This document shows, in pieces, positions 1 to 9,547 of a stretch of DNA of 64,000 bases (position 1 is its first letter; every line of letters begins with the position of its first letter). Position numbers and translations under genes: made by a program. The stretch spans positions 4,847,436 through 4,911,435 of the forward strand of contig NZ_AP018207.1 in the NCBI RefSeq assembly GCF_002367995.1. Direction: 5' to 3'. The notes under the pieces were generated by a model. That model did no database searches and was not told the DNA's origin. It saw nothing but the letters and a program-made list of their open reading frames with translations. Source of the DNA: Calothrix brevissima NIES-22. Its GTDB lineage: Bacteria > Cyanobacteriota > Cyanobacteriia > Cyanobacteriales > Nostocaceae.

Positions 1-83
1 TCCCCCTTGGTCCCCCTTGTCCCCCTTGTCCCCCTTGTCCCCCTTGTCCTCCTTCCCTAACCCCTAGCCCCTAACCCCTAGCC
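1..83. repeat. Tandem 9-11 bp C-rich repeat (TCCCCCTTGT type) plus CCCCTA heptamers
   Basis: About five imperfect copies of TCCCCCTTGT run from the window edge, followed by CCCTAAC/CCCTAGC units. The reverse-complement family (GACAAGGGG) occurs at 62237-62300. Such short tandem repeats are common between genes of heterocystous cyanobacteria. No coding potential is seen. Confidence 0.8.
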
Positions 84-128
84 CCTACTATTACACCATT
101 TTCCCCTATGCATCCATCACCAGCCAAA

Positions 129-344
129 ATGCCTACGGATTTCGATACTTCTCTACCGAGTATTCGCCAAGTCCAAAATTTGATTAAAAATACAACTCAC
201 GTAGATTTGAAACTGATGACAGGCGATTTACTTACAGGGAGAATCATCTGGCAAGATCCCAACTGTGTATGTATTTTAGATGAACACAGCGAGCAAACTA
301 CTATTTGGAAGCACGCGATCGCTTATATTAAACCCAAAAACTAG
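129..344 (+). CDS. hfq: RNA-binding protein Hfq, cyanobacterial type
   Basis: This small Sm-fold protein of about 71 residues carries the cyanobacterial Hfq opening (FDTSLPSIRQVQ), the Sm1 stretch VDLKLMTGDLLTGRIIWQD and the Sm2-like ending IAYIKPKN. Cyanobacterial Hfq lacks the canonical KH motif of enterobacterial Hfq. In Synechocystis it binds the pilus ATPase PilB1 and is needed for motility, rather than acting as a general sRNA chaperone (family knowledge). An in-frame ATG at 108 would add seven residues; 129 was chosen because it gives the usual family length. Neither start has a clear ribosome-binding site. Confidence 0.85.
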   Translation: MPTDFDTSLPSIRQVQNLIKNTTHVDLKLMTGDLLTGRIIWQDPNCVCILDEHSEQTTIWKHAIAYIKPKN

Positions 345-491
345 CCCTGACTTCATGTTTCTCAAAATTAGCGGCATATACTCGCAGAATTGCGGGTAAA
401 TTCGACAACCGAAATTCTGCATATGTCTGCCGCGATCGCTCTCCATAATCGTTAAAATATTAATTAATGTAAAGATATTTATGAAAAATCA

Positions 492-1160
492 ATGGCATTA
501 TTTGGATTTGGCAAGAAAACAGTAATCCCCACTCCTGAGCAAGCTTTACCAGGAAGAACAGAACAAATGCGCGTACCTGCGGCTCACTATGTCAATGGTA
601 ATCCGCTAAAACCACCTTTTCCCGATGGATTAGAAACAGCCATATTTGGTTTAGGCTGTTTTTGGGGTGCAGAGCGCAAATTCTGGCAAGTAAAAGGTGT
701 TTATTCTACCGCAGTTGGTTATGCTGCTGGCTACACACCAAACCCCACCTATGAAGAGGTATGTACTGGATTAACCGGTCATAATGAGGTGGTATTGGTA
801 GTGTTTGATCCTGCAGTGGTGAGTTATTCCCAATTGTTAAAGGTTTTTTGGGAAAGCCACAACCCCACCCAAGGAATGCGTCAAGGTAATGATGTGGGAA
901 CTCAATACCGTTCGGGAATTTACGTTGATTCTGAAACCCAAAATCAGCAAGCAGAAGCATCAAAGGCAGCTTATCAACAAGCCCTAACAGATGCAGGCTA
1001 TGGAAACATTACCACAGAAATTTTACCTGCACCTGAGTTTTACTACGCTGAGGAATACCATCAACAGTATTTAGCTAAAAACCCGAATGGCTATTGCGGT
1101 TTAGGCGGAACCAATGTTTCCTGTCCCGTAGGAATTGCTGAATCCCAACTCAGTAGTTAA
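492..1160 (+). CDS. msrA: Peptide-methionine (S)-S-oxide reductase MsrA
   Basis: Reduces methionine-S-sulfoxide in oxidised proteins using thioredoxin. At 222 residues it has the MsrA catalytic motif GCFWGAER (nucleophilic Cys near residue 55), the conserved GTQYRSGIY segment and a C-terminal [15 protein letters not shown] containing candidate resolving cysteines. The N-terminal extension of about 45 residues before the catalytic domain is usual for the longer MsrA class. The ATG follows an AT-rich leader without an obvious Shine-Dalgarno sequence. Stress repair fits the nearby ftsH and psbA genes, but no operon is visible. Confidence 0.95.
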   Translation: MALFGFGKKTVIPTPEQALPGRTEQMRVPAAHYVNGNPLKPPFPDGLETAIFGLGCFWGAERKFWQVKGVYSTAVGYAAGYTPNPTYEEVCTGLTGHNEVVLVVFDPAVVSYSQLLKVFWESHNPTQGMRQGNDVGTQYRSGIYVDSETQNQQAEASKAAYQQALTDAGYGNITTEILPAPEFYYAEEYHQQYLAKNPNGYCGLGGTNVSCPVGIAESQLSS

Positions 1161-1285
1161 GCCAATAACTATATGGTAACTACGCTCCCTTCAAGTTCTC
1201 TTAGGGCGGAATGTAGGTTAACAAATGTGCGTAGTTACAACTATTTTCAGGTAAATAGACCAAACTGTAGGGGCGGAGTTTACCC

Positions 1286-1524
1286 CATTGGTGTCAACTT
1301 AAGTTCTCTGGCTTACCCAACAAATCGCCCACAGGCTGTAAGCCTGGGGCTAACGCTACAAAGCCCACAAAGGTGGGCTAAGAAAATTTAGCCCACCTTT
1401 GTGGGCTTTGTTCAATTAGCCGCACCCTTACAGGGTGACGGCGGTTTATTGGGTAAGTGAGGGGTTGGGGATGAGGATAAAACTTTGTCAACCAAAAGGG
1501 TTTCACGTTAAGTTGACACCAATG
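1286..1524. mobile_element. MITE-like element with 17-bp terminal inverted repeats
   Basis: The left end CATTGGTGTCAACTTAA (1286-1302) is the exact reverse complement of the right end at 1508-1524. The 239-bp interior carries a perfect 21-bp-arm hairpin (arms 1360-1380 and 1389-1409, 8-nt loop) and a CACCCTTACAGGGTG hairpin, but no gene. The same termini bound the element at 59113-59525, where a target duplication is visible; here none is clear. Non-autonomous movement by a transposase elsewhere is inferred. Confidence 0.65.
1360..1409. repeat. Perfect 21-bp inverted repeat (hairpin)
   Basis: The arms at 1360-1380 and 1389-1409 are exact reverse complements around AGAAAATT. The hairpin lies downstream of both msrA and ftsH (convergent genes), so it could act as a two-way terminator, but it is also part of the surrounding mobile element. 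Confidence 0.7.
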
Positions 1525-1664
1525 GGTTTCCCCACCCTTACCCATTTTTTAGACAGCACATTTCAGATAAATGAAGTAAGCAGACAGGGGCATAGCACTG
1601 CCATGCCCTTAAAATCAAAGATATCTGTACCTCACAAACTAGCAATTTGCTGTACGTCGCTGAA

Positions 1665-3551
1665 TTACTGATGTGAGACAGCTACCTTTTCATCAGCTAC
1701 CTGCGCATGTTCAGCAACAATTTGGCGGAATAGTTCGCCTTCAATTGTCTCTTGGTCGGATAACAAATCTACCAAGCGTTCTAAAGCGACGCGGTTTTGT
1801 TCCAATATTGATTTTGCAGTTTGGTAAGAACTACTGATAATTTCCCGAACTTGGGCATCAATTTTAGCAGCAATTTCTTCTGAATAATCTGATTTATTCA
1901 TCCAATCACGCCCTAAAAAGACTTCACCGCTTTGATTTTCTAAAGATAAGGGGCCTAAGGTAGACATCCCAAATCGGGTAACCATTTGACGGGCTAAATT
2001 GGTGACTTTCTGCAAGTCATCACCAGCACCGGTGGTAACTTCTGGCTTACCAAATACAACTTCCTCGGCGGCGCGACCGCCTAAAATGGAAGTAATTCTG
2101 GCTTTGAGTTGAGAACGGGAAATTAAACCCTGTTCTTCATTGGGGGTGAACCAAGTTAAACCTAGTGCTTGTCCGCGCGGAATCAGGGTAACTTTCTGTA
2201 CGGGGTCATGATCTTTAATTAAGGTTCCGACTAAGGCATGTCCCACTTCGTGGTAAGCAATTAACCGTTTAGCCTTACTATCTACTAGGGCAGTTCTTTC
2301 CATCCCTGCAACTACCCGATCGACAGCATCATCAATTTCCAAGATGGTAATGGCTTCTTTTCTGCGTCTGGCGGTGAGAATTGCAGCTTCGTTGAGTAAG
2401 TTAGCTAAATCTGCACCTGTAAATCCTGGGGTGCGGCGCGCGATCGCATCTAGAGATACACTAGGATCGATTTTCTTATTTCGAGCATGAACTTTTAAAA
2501 TATCCAAGCGCCCTTTTAAATCTGGTGAATCAACAATCACCTGTCTATCAAAGCGTCCGGGACGTAATAACGCTGCATCAAGGACATCGGGACGGTTAGT
2601 GGCAGCAATTATAATGATGCCCGTGTTACCTTCAAAACCATCCATCTCCGTGAGCAATTGATTTAGAGTTTGCTCTCTTTCGTCGTTACCGCCACCGATA
2701 CCCGCACCCCGTTGTCTACCAACAGCGTCAATTTCATCGATAAATATCAAACAGGGGGCATTTTCTTTGGCTTTTTTAAATAAATCGCGGACGCGGGATG
2801 CACCCACACCGACAAACATTTCCACAAATTCTGAGCCAGAAATGCTAAAAAAGGGAACGCCCGCTTCTCCTGCGATCGCTTTTGCGAGTAAAGTTTTACC
2901 TGTACCCGGAGGGCCAATTAACAGCACGCCTTTGGGAATCTTAGCGCCGACAGCCGTAAATCTTTCTGGCTGTTTCAAAAATGTAACGACTTCTTGCAGT
3001 TCTTCTTTGGCTTCTTCTACCCCTGCCACATCGTCAAATTTTACTCCCGTTTTCGCCTCCATTTGAAAGCGCGCTCGTGATTTGCCGAAATTCATCGCTT
3101 GGCTAGAAGCATTTGTAGAGCGGCGCAAAAACAAGAGCATTAAAGCCACCAGTGGTAAAATCCACATCAGGTTAATCAATAACCCCACAGCAGCTCTACT
3201 GTTGGCGGAAGAAACTTCCCCAAACTCCACATTTTTATCTTTGAGTTTATTAATTAACTCTGTGTTTTGGTCTAAAAGTTTCACTTGAATAGGCGTATCT
3301 TTTTGCCCAACTAAGTAAACTTTGGCAATATTTTCCGCCTCATCCAGTTCGACTTTTGCCACTTCCCCCTTTTCTGTTTTTTTAATCAAGTCCCCATAAC
3401 TTAAGGAATTGCGCTCTGCTTTTTGCGCTAAGGCTGGATTTCCAGCTACAATCCCTGGTAATAATATCAAACTGGCAGCTAATGCTCCAGCCCAAGGAAC
3501 ACGCTTTGCCGATGGCTGTTTGTACAATTCTTTTTTACCTAAAACTTTCAT
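1665..3551 (-). CDS. ftsH: ATP-dependent zinc metalloprotease FtsH
   Basis: Membrane AAA+ protease of 628 residues, the family's normal size. In order: an N-terminal hydrophobic segment (about residues 20-43), a lumenal domain, a second membrane segment (about 122-141), an AAA+ domain with Walker A GPPGTGKT and Walker B IFIDEIDA, the SRH region ([18 protein letters not shown]), and the zinc protease motif HEVGH. Cyanobacterial FtsH complexes extract and degrade photodamaged D1 (established). It is divergent from psbA, with 727 bp between the two starts. No missing catalytic residues are seen. Confidence 0.97.
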   Translation of the reverse strand: MKVLGKKELYKQPSAKRVPWAGALAASLILLPGIVAGNPALAQKAERNSLSYGDLIKKTEKGEVAKVELDEAENIAKVYLVGQKDTPIQVKLLDQNTELINKLKDKNVEFGEVSSANSRAAVGLLINLMWILPLVALMLLFLRRSTNASSQAMNFGKSRARFQMEAKTGVKFDDVAGVEEAKEELQEVVTFLKQPERFTAVGAKIPKGVLLIGPPGTGKTLLAKAIAGEAGVPFFSISGSEFVEMFVGVGASRVRDLFKKAKENAPCLIFIDEIDAVGRQRGAGIGGGNDEREQTLNQLLTEMDGFEGNTGIIIIAATNRPDVLDAALLRPGRFDRQVIVDSPDLKGRLDILKVHARNKKIDPSVSLDAIARRTPGFTGADLANLLNEAAILTARRRKEAITILEIDDAVDRVVAGMERTALVDSKAKRLIAYHEVGHALVGTLIKDHDPVQKVTLIPRGQALGLTWFTPNEEQGLISRSQLKARITSILGGRAAEEVVFGKPEVTTGAGDDLQKVTNLARQMVTRFGMSTLGPLSLENQSGEVFLGRDWMNKSDYSEEIAAKIDAQVREIISSSYQTAKSILEQNRVALERLVDLLSDQETIEGELFRQIVAEHAQVADEKVAVSHQ

Positions 3552-5361
<1,810 letters not shown>

Positions 5362-5396
5362 TTGTCTGAAGATAACAATAGCTTCTCTGTGAATTG

Positions 5397-5430
5397 AAAA
5401 GCGCTCTCCCAAACAGGAGGGCGCTTTTTT
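5397..5430 (+). terminator. Rho-independent terminator of psbA
   Basis: The stem GCGCTCTCC (5401-5409) pairs with GGAGGGCGC (5416-5424) with one G-T pair. It is preceded by AAAA and followed by six Ts, 36 nt after the psbA stop codon. Confidence 0.85.
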
Positions 5431-5504
5431 ATTGTTTATATGATATGATTTGTAATTCTTAGTTACAGGTACAAATCAAGTTGATTAGATCTAGGTTGAA
5501 AATA

Positions 5505-5660
5505 GGGGCTAGGAAAGAGAAATTTTCATATTTGGTTGTGAGATTTTCTCATGATTGACTAACTTGAAAATAGCCTTGACTATTGACTATTGACTCTTTA
5601 GAGAAACTTTCATATTTGGTTGTGAGATTTTCTCGTAATTGATTAGCTTGAATTTCTGGA
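5505..5660. repeat. Duplicated 50-bp repeat across the 3' end of the adjacent ORF
   Basis: A unit of about 50 bp containing TTGTGAGATTTTCTC and CATATTTGGTTGTGAG occurs at about 5518-5570 and again at about 5599-5650 with few changes. A third copy lies near 21645-21695, and the GAGATTTTCT core recurs near 58940. All but the second copy lie outside genes; the second encodes the C-terminal end of the 5549-6091 protein. Confidence 0.65.
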
Positions 5661-6091
5661 TAGGTTAGAGTCCAGTTTTGTTTATCGTTAATTTGCCAAT
5701 ATAAACCTTGAAGCATGAGCCGCAGTGCAGTCCGAGTTCTGATGTAGTCTCTGACTAAATGTGTACCAGGTTTGGCAGAGATATCATCATATTTTTGACC
5801 ATAACCAAAAGGTTTAGAACATTCATGACCAAATCCTTTCACAGTTAATACAAACAATGGTGCTTGTTTATATTGATCGGGAACCATGAATATACCATAT
5901 ACATTATGTTCGCCGAGCCAAGGTTTGACAACAACTTTGGTAGCTTGTACTTGAAATTTCTGAATATTTGATGCGAGGAAAGCTTCTGAATTACATTGAG
6001 AATCATTTACAGGCCACAACAAAGTTACAGTACTTAGTGAAAAAAGGAAAACTAAGACATAGATAAGTTGACGGTGCATAAAGTCAACCAT
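5549..6091 (-). CDS. Secreted or membrane-anchored hypothetical protein
   Basis: Not recognised. The 180-residue product begins with a hydrophobic segment (about residues 9-27, LIYVLVFLFSLSTVTLLW) that looks like a signal peptide or anchor, so the rest is probably lumenal or periplasmic. Two cysteines (about 33 and 92) could form a disulfide. The start could also be the second Met, four codons in. The last 30 or so codons lie in a dispersed repeat also found outside genes, so the natural C-terminus may have been replaced by a repeat insertion. Expression is not evident from the sequence. Confidence 0.6.
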   Translation of the reverse strand: MVDFMHRQLIYVLVFLFSLSTVTLLWPVNDSQCNSEAFLASNIQKFQVQATKVVVKPWLGEHNVYGIFMVPDQYKQAPLFVLTVKGFGHECSKPFGYGQKYDDISAKPGTHLVRDYIRTRTALRLMLQGLYWQINDKQNWTLTYPEIQANQLRENLTTKYESFSKESIVNSQGYFQVSQS

Positions 6092-6495
6092 GAATATTTA
6101 TGAAATGTGCCAGTAGATGAAGCTGATAATAGGAAAATAATTAGTAATTTGAGCCACAATTTACTAATCTAAGGCTCTCACTACAATCATTTTTGGAGCA
6201 AATTTGTATTTTTAAAATAAGTGATTATCAACTAAATTTTTGTGGCATTCAACACTGATTAGTCATTAGTCATTGGTCATTGGTCATTGGTGAACCAGTG
6301 TGGTCTTGGGGGTTTCCCCCATGAACAACTGGTGAACCCGAAGGGTCATTTGTTATTTGTTATTTATCTTCCCCTTTTCCCCTTGTCTTCCTTGTCCTTC
6401 TTCCCTAGTCTTGGGTCTGCTGCTAAGATTTTTTACAAGATGGATAGTAAAAGGCACGAATATCAGTTATATTCCCCTAAGCGTGGGAAATAAAG
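6092..6495. other. Gene-free stretch with heptamer repeats
   Basis: Contains a TAGTCAT/TGGTCAT heptamer run (6259-6290), the GGGGGTTTCCCCC palindrome near 6308, and a C/T-rich CCTTGTCTTCC stretch. No promoter for the downstream hydrolase could be assigned with confidence. The ORFs crossing it are low-complexity. Confidence 0.6.
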
Positions 6496-8151
6496 ATGTT
6501 AATGGGAAGAATTCGGGAAAGTTTCCAAACTATTACAGGTTGGTTTTGTGTATTGGCGATCGCTCAAATTTTGGGGGTAAATAACTCTGCAAAAGCTGCT
6601 GATACGGTTGTGGTACGATTTGGTCTGTTTGCAGAATCGATTGCGGTTGCAGATCTGCAAACGGCTGCGGAGACTGGAAAATTCCCCAGAGATTTGGAAT
6701 CTTTTACCAATAAGCTATCAGAACAAGACCGGAATTCAATCTTGGGAGCGCTGAGAACTAAGCTACCACTCAATGTGGTGACTATTAGTCGATTGCTGAA
6801 TACCCAGATAGGGACAACGATTCTCAACGATTTAGCAACGGCTTTAGTGAGAAAAGACCAAGCCGGCGCACAAGCACTCAGAGCAGGATTTGTTTTAGGC
6901 TCTACTGCACCTCAAGGTCTTTCGGTACTTTCGTTTATTAAAGCTTATCCTAGTCAACGCTTAGAAATTAATTTATCCCAAGCATTTGCAGTCGCCAGTA
7001 ATTTAAACTCTGGCTTTTGGCTGACGCAACAGTTTATGCTGGCGATCGCACCGCAATTTAACCCCACTACATCCCAATTATCCTTTCCCTTCGATCCCAG
7101 TTTGCGCGGAAACGAGCAATTTCAGGTTTTGAGTTTGCAGTTAAATGACCAAAAACGTAACCGCAAAATCCCCACCGATATTTATTGGTCAAATGCTTCT
7201 AGCACAGAAAAACCTACGATCGTCTTGAGTCACGGTTTTAGTTCGGTGCGTACAGATATGCGCTACCTTGCAGAACATTTAGCATCCCACGGTTATATAG
7301 TGGTGGCATTAGAACATCCGGGAAGTAATGCCACACATACTGAATTAGCAATTAAAAATAATACTAGACTGCTCCAACCTCAAGAGTTTTTAGAACGTCC
7401 CAAAGATATTAGCTTTGTCCTTGATGAACTGGAAAAACTCAACCAAAAACCAAATCAGCCATTAAAAGGTAAGATTGCGGCTGATAACGCGATGGTAATT
7501 GGTTATTCTTTTGGGGGCGGTACTGCTTTAGCTATTGCTGGCGCTGAGTTACAACTAGGAAATCTCAAACAACGTTGTCAAAAAAATGTCACTGTCTTGA
7601 GTCTTGGGGAAACATTACAATGTGTGGCGCAAGAATTACCAGCCGATAGATATCAATTAGGGGATAGCAGAATTAAAAGAGCGATCGCTCTCAGTCCCAC
7701 AACATCTTTAATATTTGGTAAAAATGGTCTGAGTAAGTTGCAAGTACCTACTTTAATCTGGGCTGGTTCTGCAGATAAAACTGTTCCCGCTTTACCAGAA
7801 CAGTTTATCGGATTTACACACATGCCATCTCCTAAATGGTTAGTTGGTATCCTGGGAGGTACGCATTTAAGTGTTAAAGACCCCAGTACAACCTTAGATC
7901 AAGAGCAAAAACTCAATACTCCTTTATCTGGTGGTGAGGTAGTTGGTGAGAAAGCTGCTGATATTCGTAAATATCTGCAAGCGATCGCTTTATCTTTCGC
8001 CGCACAACTAACTCCTGAAGCTGAAAAATACGCGGTTTTTCTCACACCAGATTATGCGCAGTTTGCTTCAACCCAAGCCTTCCCTATTCGTCTAGTGACA
8101 AAAATTCCGCCACAAGCAATGTTTATACTCAGAGAGTACACAGGTAAATAA
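6496..8151 (+). CDS. DUF1400 alpha/beta hydrolase, PAF-acetylhydrolase-like
   Basis: Predicted secreted lipase/esterase-like enzyme of 551 residues. A hydrophobic N-terminus (about 13-33, ending SAKAAD) looks like a signal peptide. A DUF1400 domain follows (about 35-130: VVVRFGLFAESI, then FTNKLSEQ and LLNTQIGTTIL), then an alpha/beta-hydrolase core with LSHGFSSVRTDM (oxyanion region), the nucleophile elbow GYSFGGG, and a late GGTHLS with a candidate catalytic His. The arrangement matches the cyanobacterial DUF1400 hydrolase family; the substrate is unknown. The gene stands alone between repeat-rich spacers. Confidence 0.85.
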   Translation: MLMGRIRESFQTITGWFCVLAIAQILGVNNSAKAADTVVVRFGLFAESIAVADLQTAAETGKFPRDLESFTNKLSEQDRNSILGALRTKLPLNVVTISRLLNTQIGTTILNDLATALVRKDQAGAQALRAGFVLGSTAPQGLSVLSFIKAYPSQRLEINLSQAFAVASNLNSGFWLTQQFMLAIAPQFNPTTSQLSFPFDPSLRGNEQFQVLSLQLNDQKRNRKIPTDIYWSNASSTEKPTIVLSHGFSSVRTDMRYLAEHLASHGYIVVALEHPGSNATHTELAIKNNTRLLQPQEFLERPKDISFVLDELEKLNQKPNQPLKGKIAADNAMVIGYSFGGGTALAIAGAELQLGNLKQRCQKNVTVLSLGETLQCVAQELPADRYQLGDSRIKRAIALSPTTSLIFGKNGLSKLQVPTLIWAGSADKTVPALPEQFIGFTHMPSPKWLVGILGGTHLSVKDPSTTLDQEQKLNTPLSGGEVVGEKAADIRKYLQAIALSFAAQLTPEAEKYAVFLTPDYAQFASTQAFPIRLVTKIPPQAMFILREYTGK

Positions 8152-8465
8152 AAGCTCTCTGGTAATAGCTTCTGCTGCACATCAATATATTCTAGAGGGC
8201 ATGGCAGTGCCATGCTCCTACAATCTGTCGCATTCTTTTTTCAAATTGGTATTACATTGCTTAATATTAACGTCAAGATGCTACAAACTATTACCATTGA
8301 CCATTGACTATTGACAAGCATCGCTAGTTATCTTTAATTCCAACGTCCTGCTTATATTTTCCTTGGTTAGAGATTTTTAGCGCTCAAATTTTAAGTATAT
8401 TCACGAATGGAAAATGTATTTTCTAGCCTGTGTAATGGATTTATCAACAAACAGGTAAAATCTTT
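8152..8465. other. Gene-free stretch with dispersed repeat
   Basis: Carries a copy (about 8180-8252) of the dispersed repeat with core GAGGGCATGGCAGTGCCATG and tail CGCATTCTTTTTTCAAATTG. Nearly the same sequence recurs at 26270-26345, and a split copy lies at 59068-59554. A short CCATTGACTATTGAC heptamer run follows at 8296-8316. No gene is seen. Confidence 0.65.
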
Positions 8466-8732
8466 ATGTCAGACCAATTTACATTTACCGTTACCAATCA
8501 AACCGACCTCGCTATTACAGAACTGTGGGCATCACCAGATGATGAAGATTGGTCTCAATTTACCCTAGATGACGAAGGTATTCCCCCAAGTGAAACAGTA
8601 ACAATTGCTTGGGCTGAATATACAAATGATTCAGCCTGTGAATGGTATATATCTGCTGTTTTTGAAGATGACTCAGAAACAGATTCAGCCTTATTTAACT
8701 TCTGTGAAGAACCAAATTTAGTATTTGGATAA
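8466..8732 (+). CDS. Small acidic hypothetical protein
   Basis: Not recognised by name. The 88-residue, strongly acidic product is rich in Thr, Asp and Glu, has no signal peptide, and has cysteines near residues 59 and 79. The pattern 'ITELWASPDDEDW ... C.W.ISAVFEDD ... FNFC' resembles short beta-rich proteins of the form LY.SPS..W ... C.YD.R..FEDG...NVN.C seen across cyanobacteria and proteobacteria; this is a pattern memory, not a database match. The codon use and composition look coding. Confidence 0.7.
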   Translation: MSDQFTFTVTNQTDLAITELWASPDDEDWSQFTLDDEGIPPSETVTIAWAEYTNDSACEWYISAVFEDDSETDSALFNFCEEPNLVFG

Positions 8733-8854
8733 TTTGTTTGTCTTCAAAGGGGGTAGATGCGATCGCCCCCTAAATGATTCTTTTTTATTAAAAATTGTTT
8801 TGATAAAATAACTTTTGTCATTCTAACAATCTGATTAGCTTTCGCTACAAACAG

Positions 8855-9280
8855 CTAAATTTCTTTCTTTAAAAAATATCTTTGATGTCCAGGTGGGAAA
8901 TTATCGAGAACGCCAAATATTTGATAACCCAGGCGTTGGTAAAAACCCAAAGATTGAAAACTAAATGTATCTAGGTAAGCGTAACTACAACCCCGTTGTT
9001 TAGCTGCGCTTTCCGCTTGCAGCATGAGTTCTTTTCCATAACCTTGACTGCGCAATGCTTCCGCCACCCATAGGTGAGAAATAAATAACCATCCCCACTG
9101 AATTTTACCAACTAAACCCCCGACAATTTCCTGGTGTGGATCGCGGATAAAAACGGCTAAAGGTTGGTATACATCTTTTTCTATCTGTTGAGCGTTATTG
9201 AATTCAATAAGTTGATTGATGACAGTACGAATATCCTCTGGCTGGGGATCGTCATCAACTGTAAATTTTAAGTCTGTCAT
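8855..9280 (-). CDS. GNAT-family N-acetyltransferase
   Basis: Acetyl-CoA-dependent N-acetyltransferase of 141 residues. The acetyl-CoA-binding motif A is visible as LWVAEALRSQGYGKELMLQ (R/Q-x-x-G-x-G/A), followed by a Tyr-rich motif B (FYQRLGYQIFG). The N-terminal DDDPQPEDIRTVINQL is typical of stand-alone GNATs. The substrate cannot be read from the sequence. It is a single gene, convergent with its upstream neighbour and divergent from agrE. Confidence 0.9.
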   Translation of the reverse strand: MTDLKFTVDDDPQPEDIRTVINQLIEFNNAQQIEKDVYQPLAVFIRDPHQEIVGGLVGKIQWGWLFISHLWVAEALRSQGYGKELMLQAESAAKQRGCSYAYLDTFSFQSLGFYQRLGYQIFGVLDNFPPGHQRYFLKKEI

Positions 9281-9547
9281 ATTTAGTTCCCTGATCCAAT
9301 TAGCGCTACAATGTCACCACATTGAACTTTTGGTTTTGTACCATTATTCCTTGGGTGATTTGACACCTGAACTTTTATGTGCCTTTTCTGCACTGGATTT
9401 CGTTAGCTAAGAGAAAAAGTAACAGCAAACTTTTGTATCGGATTGAACTAGCAGAATACAGACATTTTGTAGCAAAGTTGACAAAATAGTACAGCAAGAG
9501 TCTGTATCTAAAAGAACTTGTAGCATCTCAACGCTTGTAAGATTTTT

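Larger units (their letters stand above)
1161..1664. other. Gene-free stretch filled with repeats and hairpins
   Basis: The 504 bases between msrA and the end of ftsH hold a 10-bp inverted pair GTAACTACGC/GCGTAGTTAC (1176-1185 and 1229-1238), a small mobile element (1286-1524) and a fragment of the GGGGCATAGCACTGCCATGCCC repeat family near 1588. The ORFs that cross it are repeat-derived and do not look coding. Confidence 0.7.

Noticed and set aside
1-83. Possible CRISPR-like array at the window start
   Set aside because: Units are only about 10 bp with no spacers; simple tandem repeat.
1435-1671. 78-codon ORF on the + strand
   Set aside because: It runs through the right half of a MITE-like element and repeat DNA, opposite ftsH's end; no protein features.
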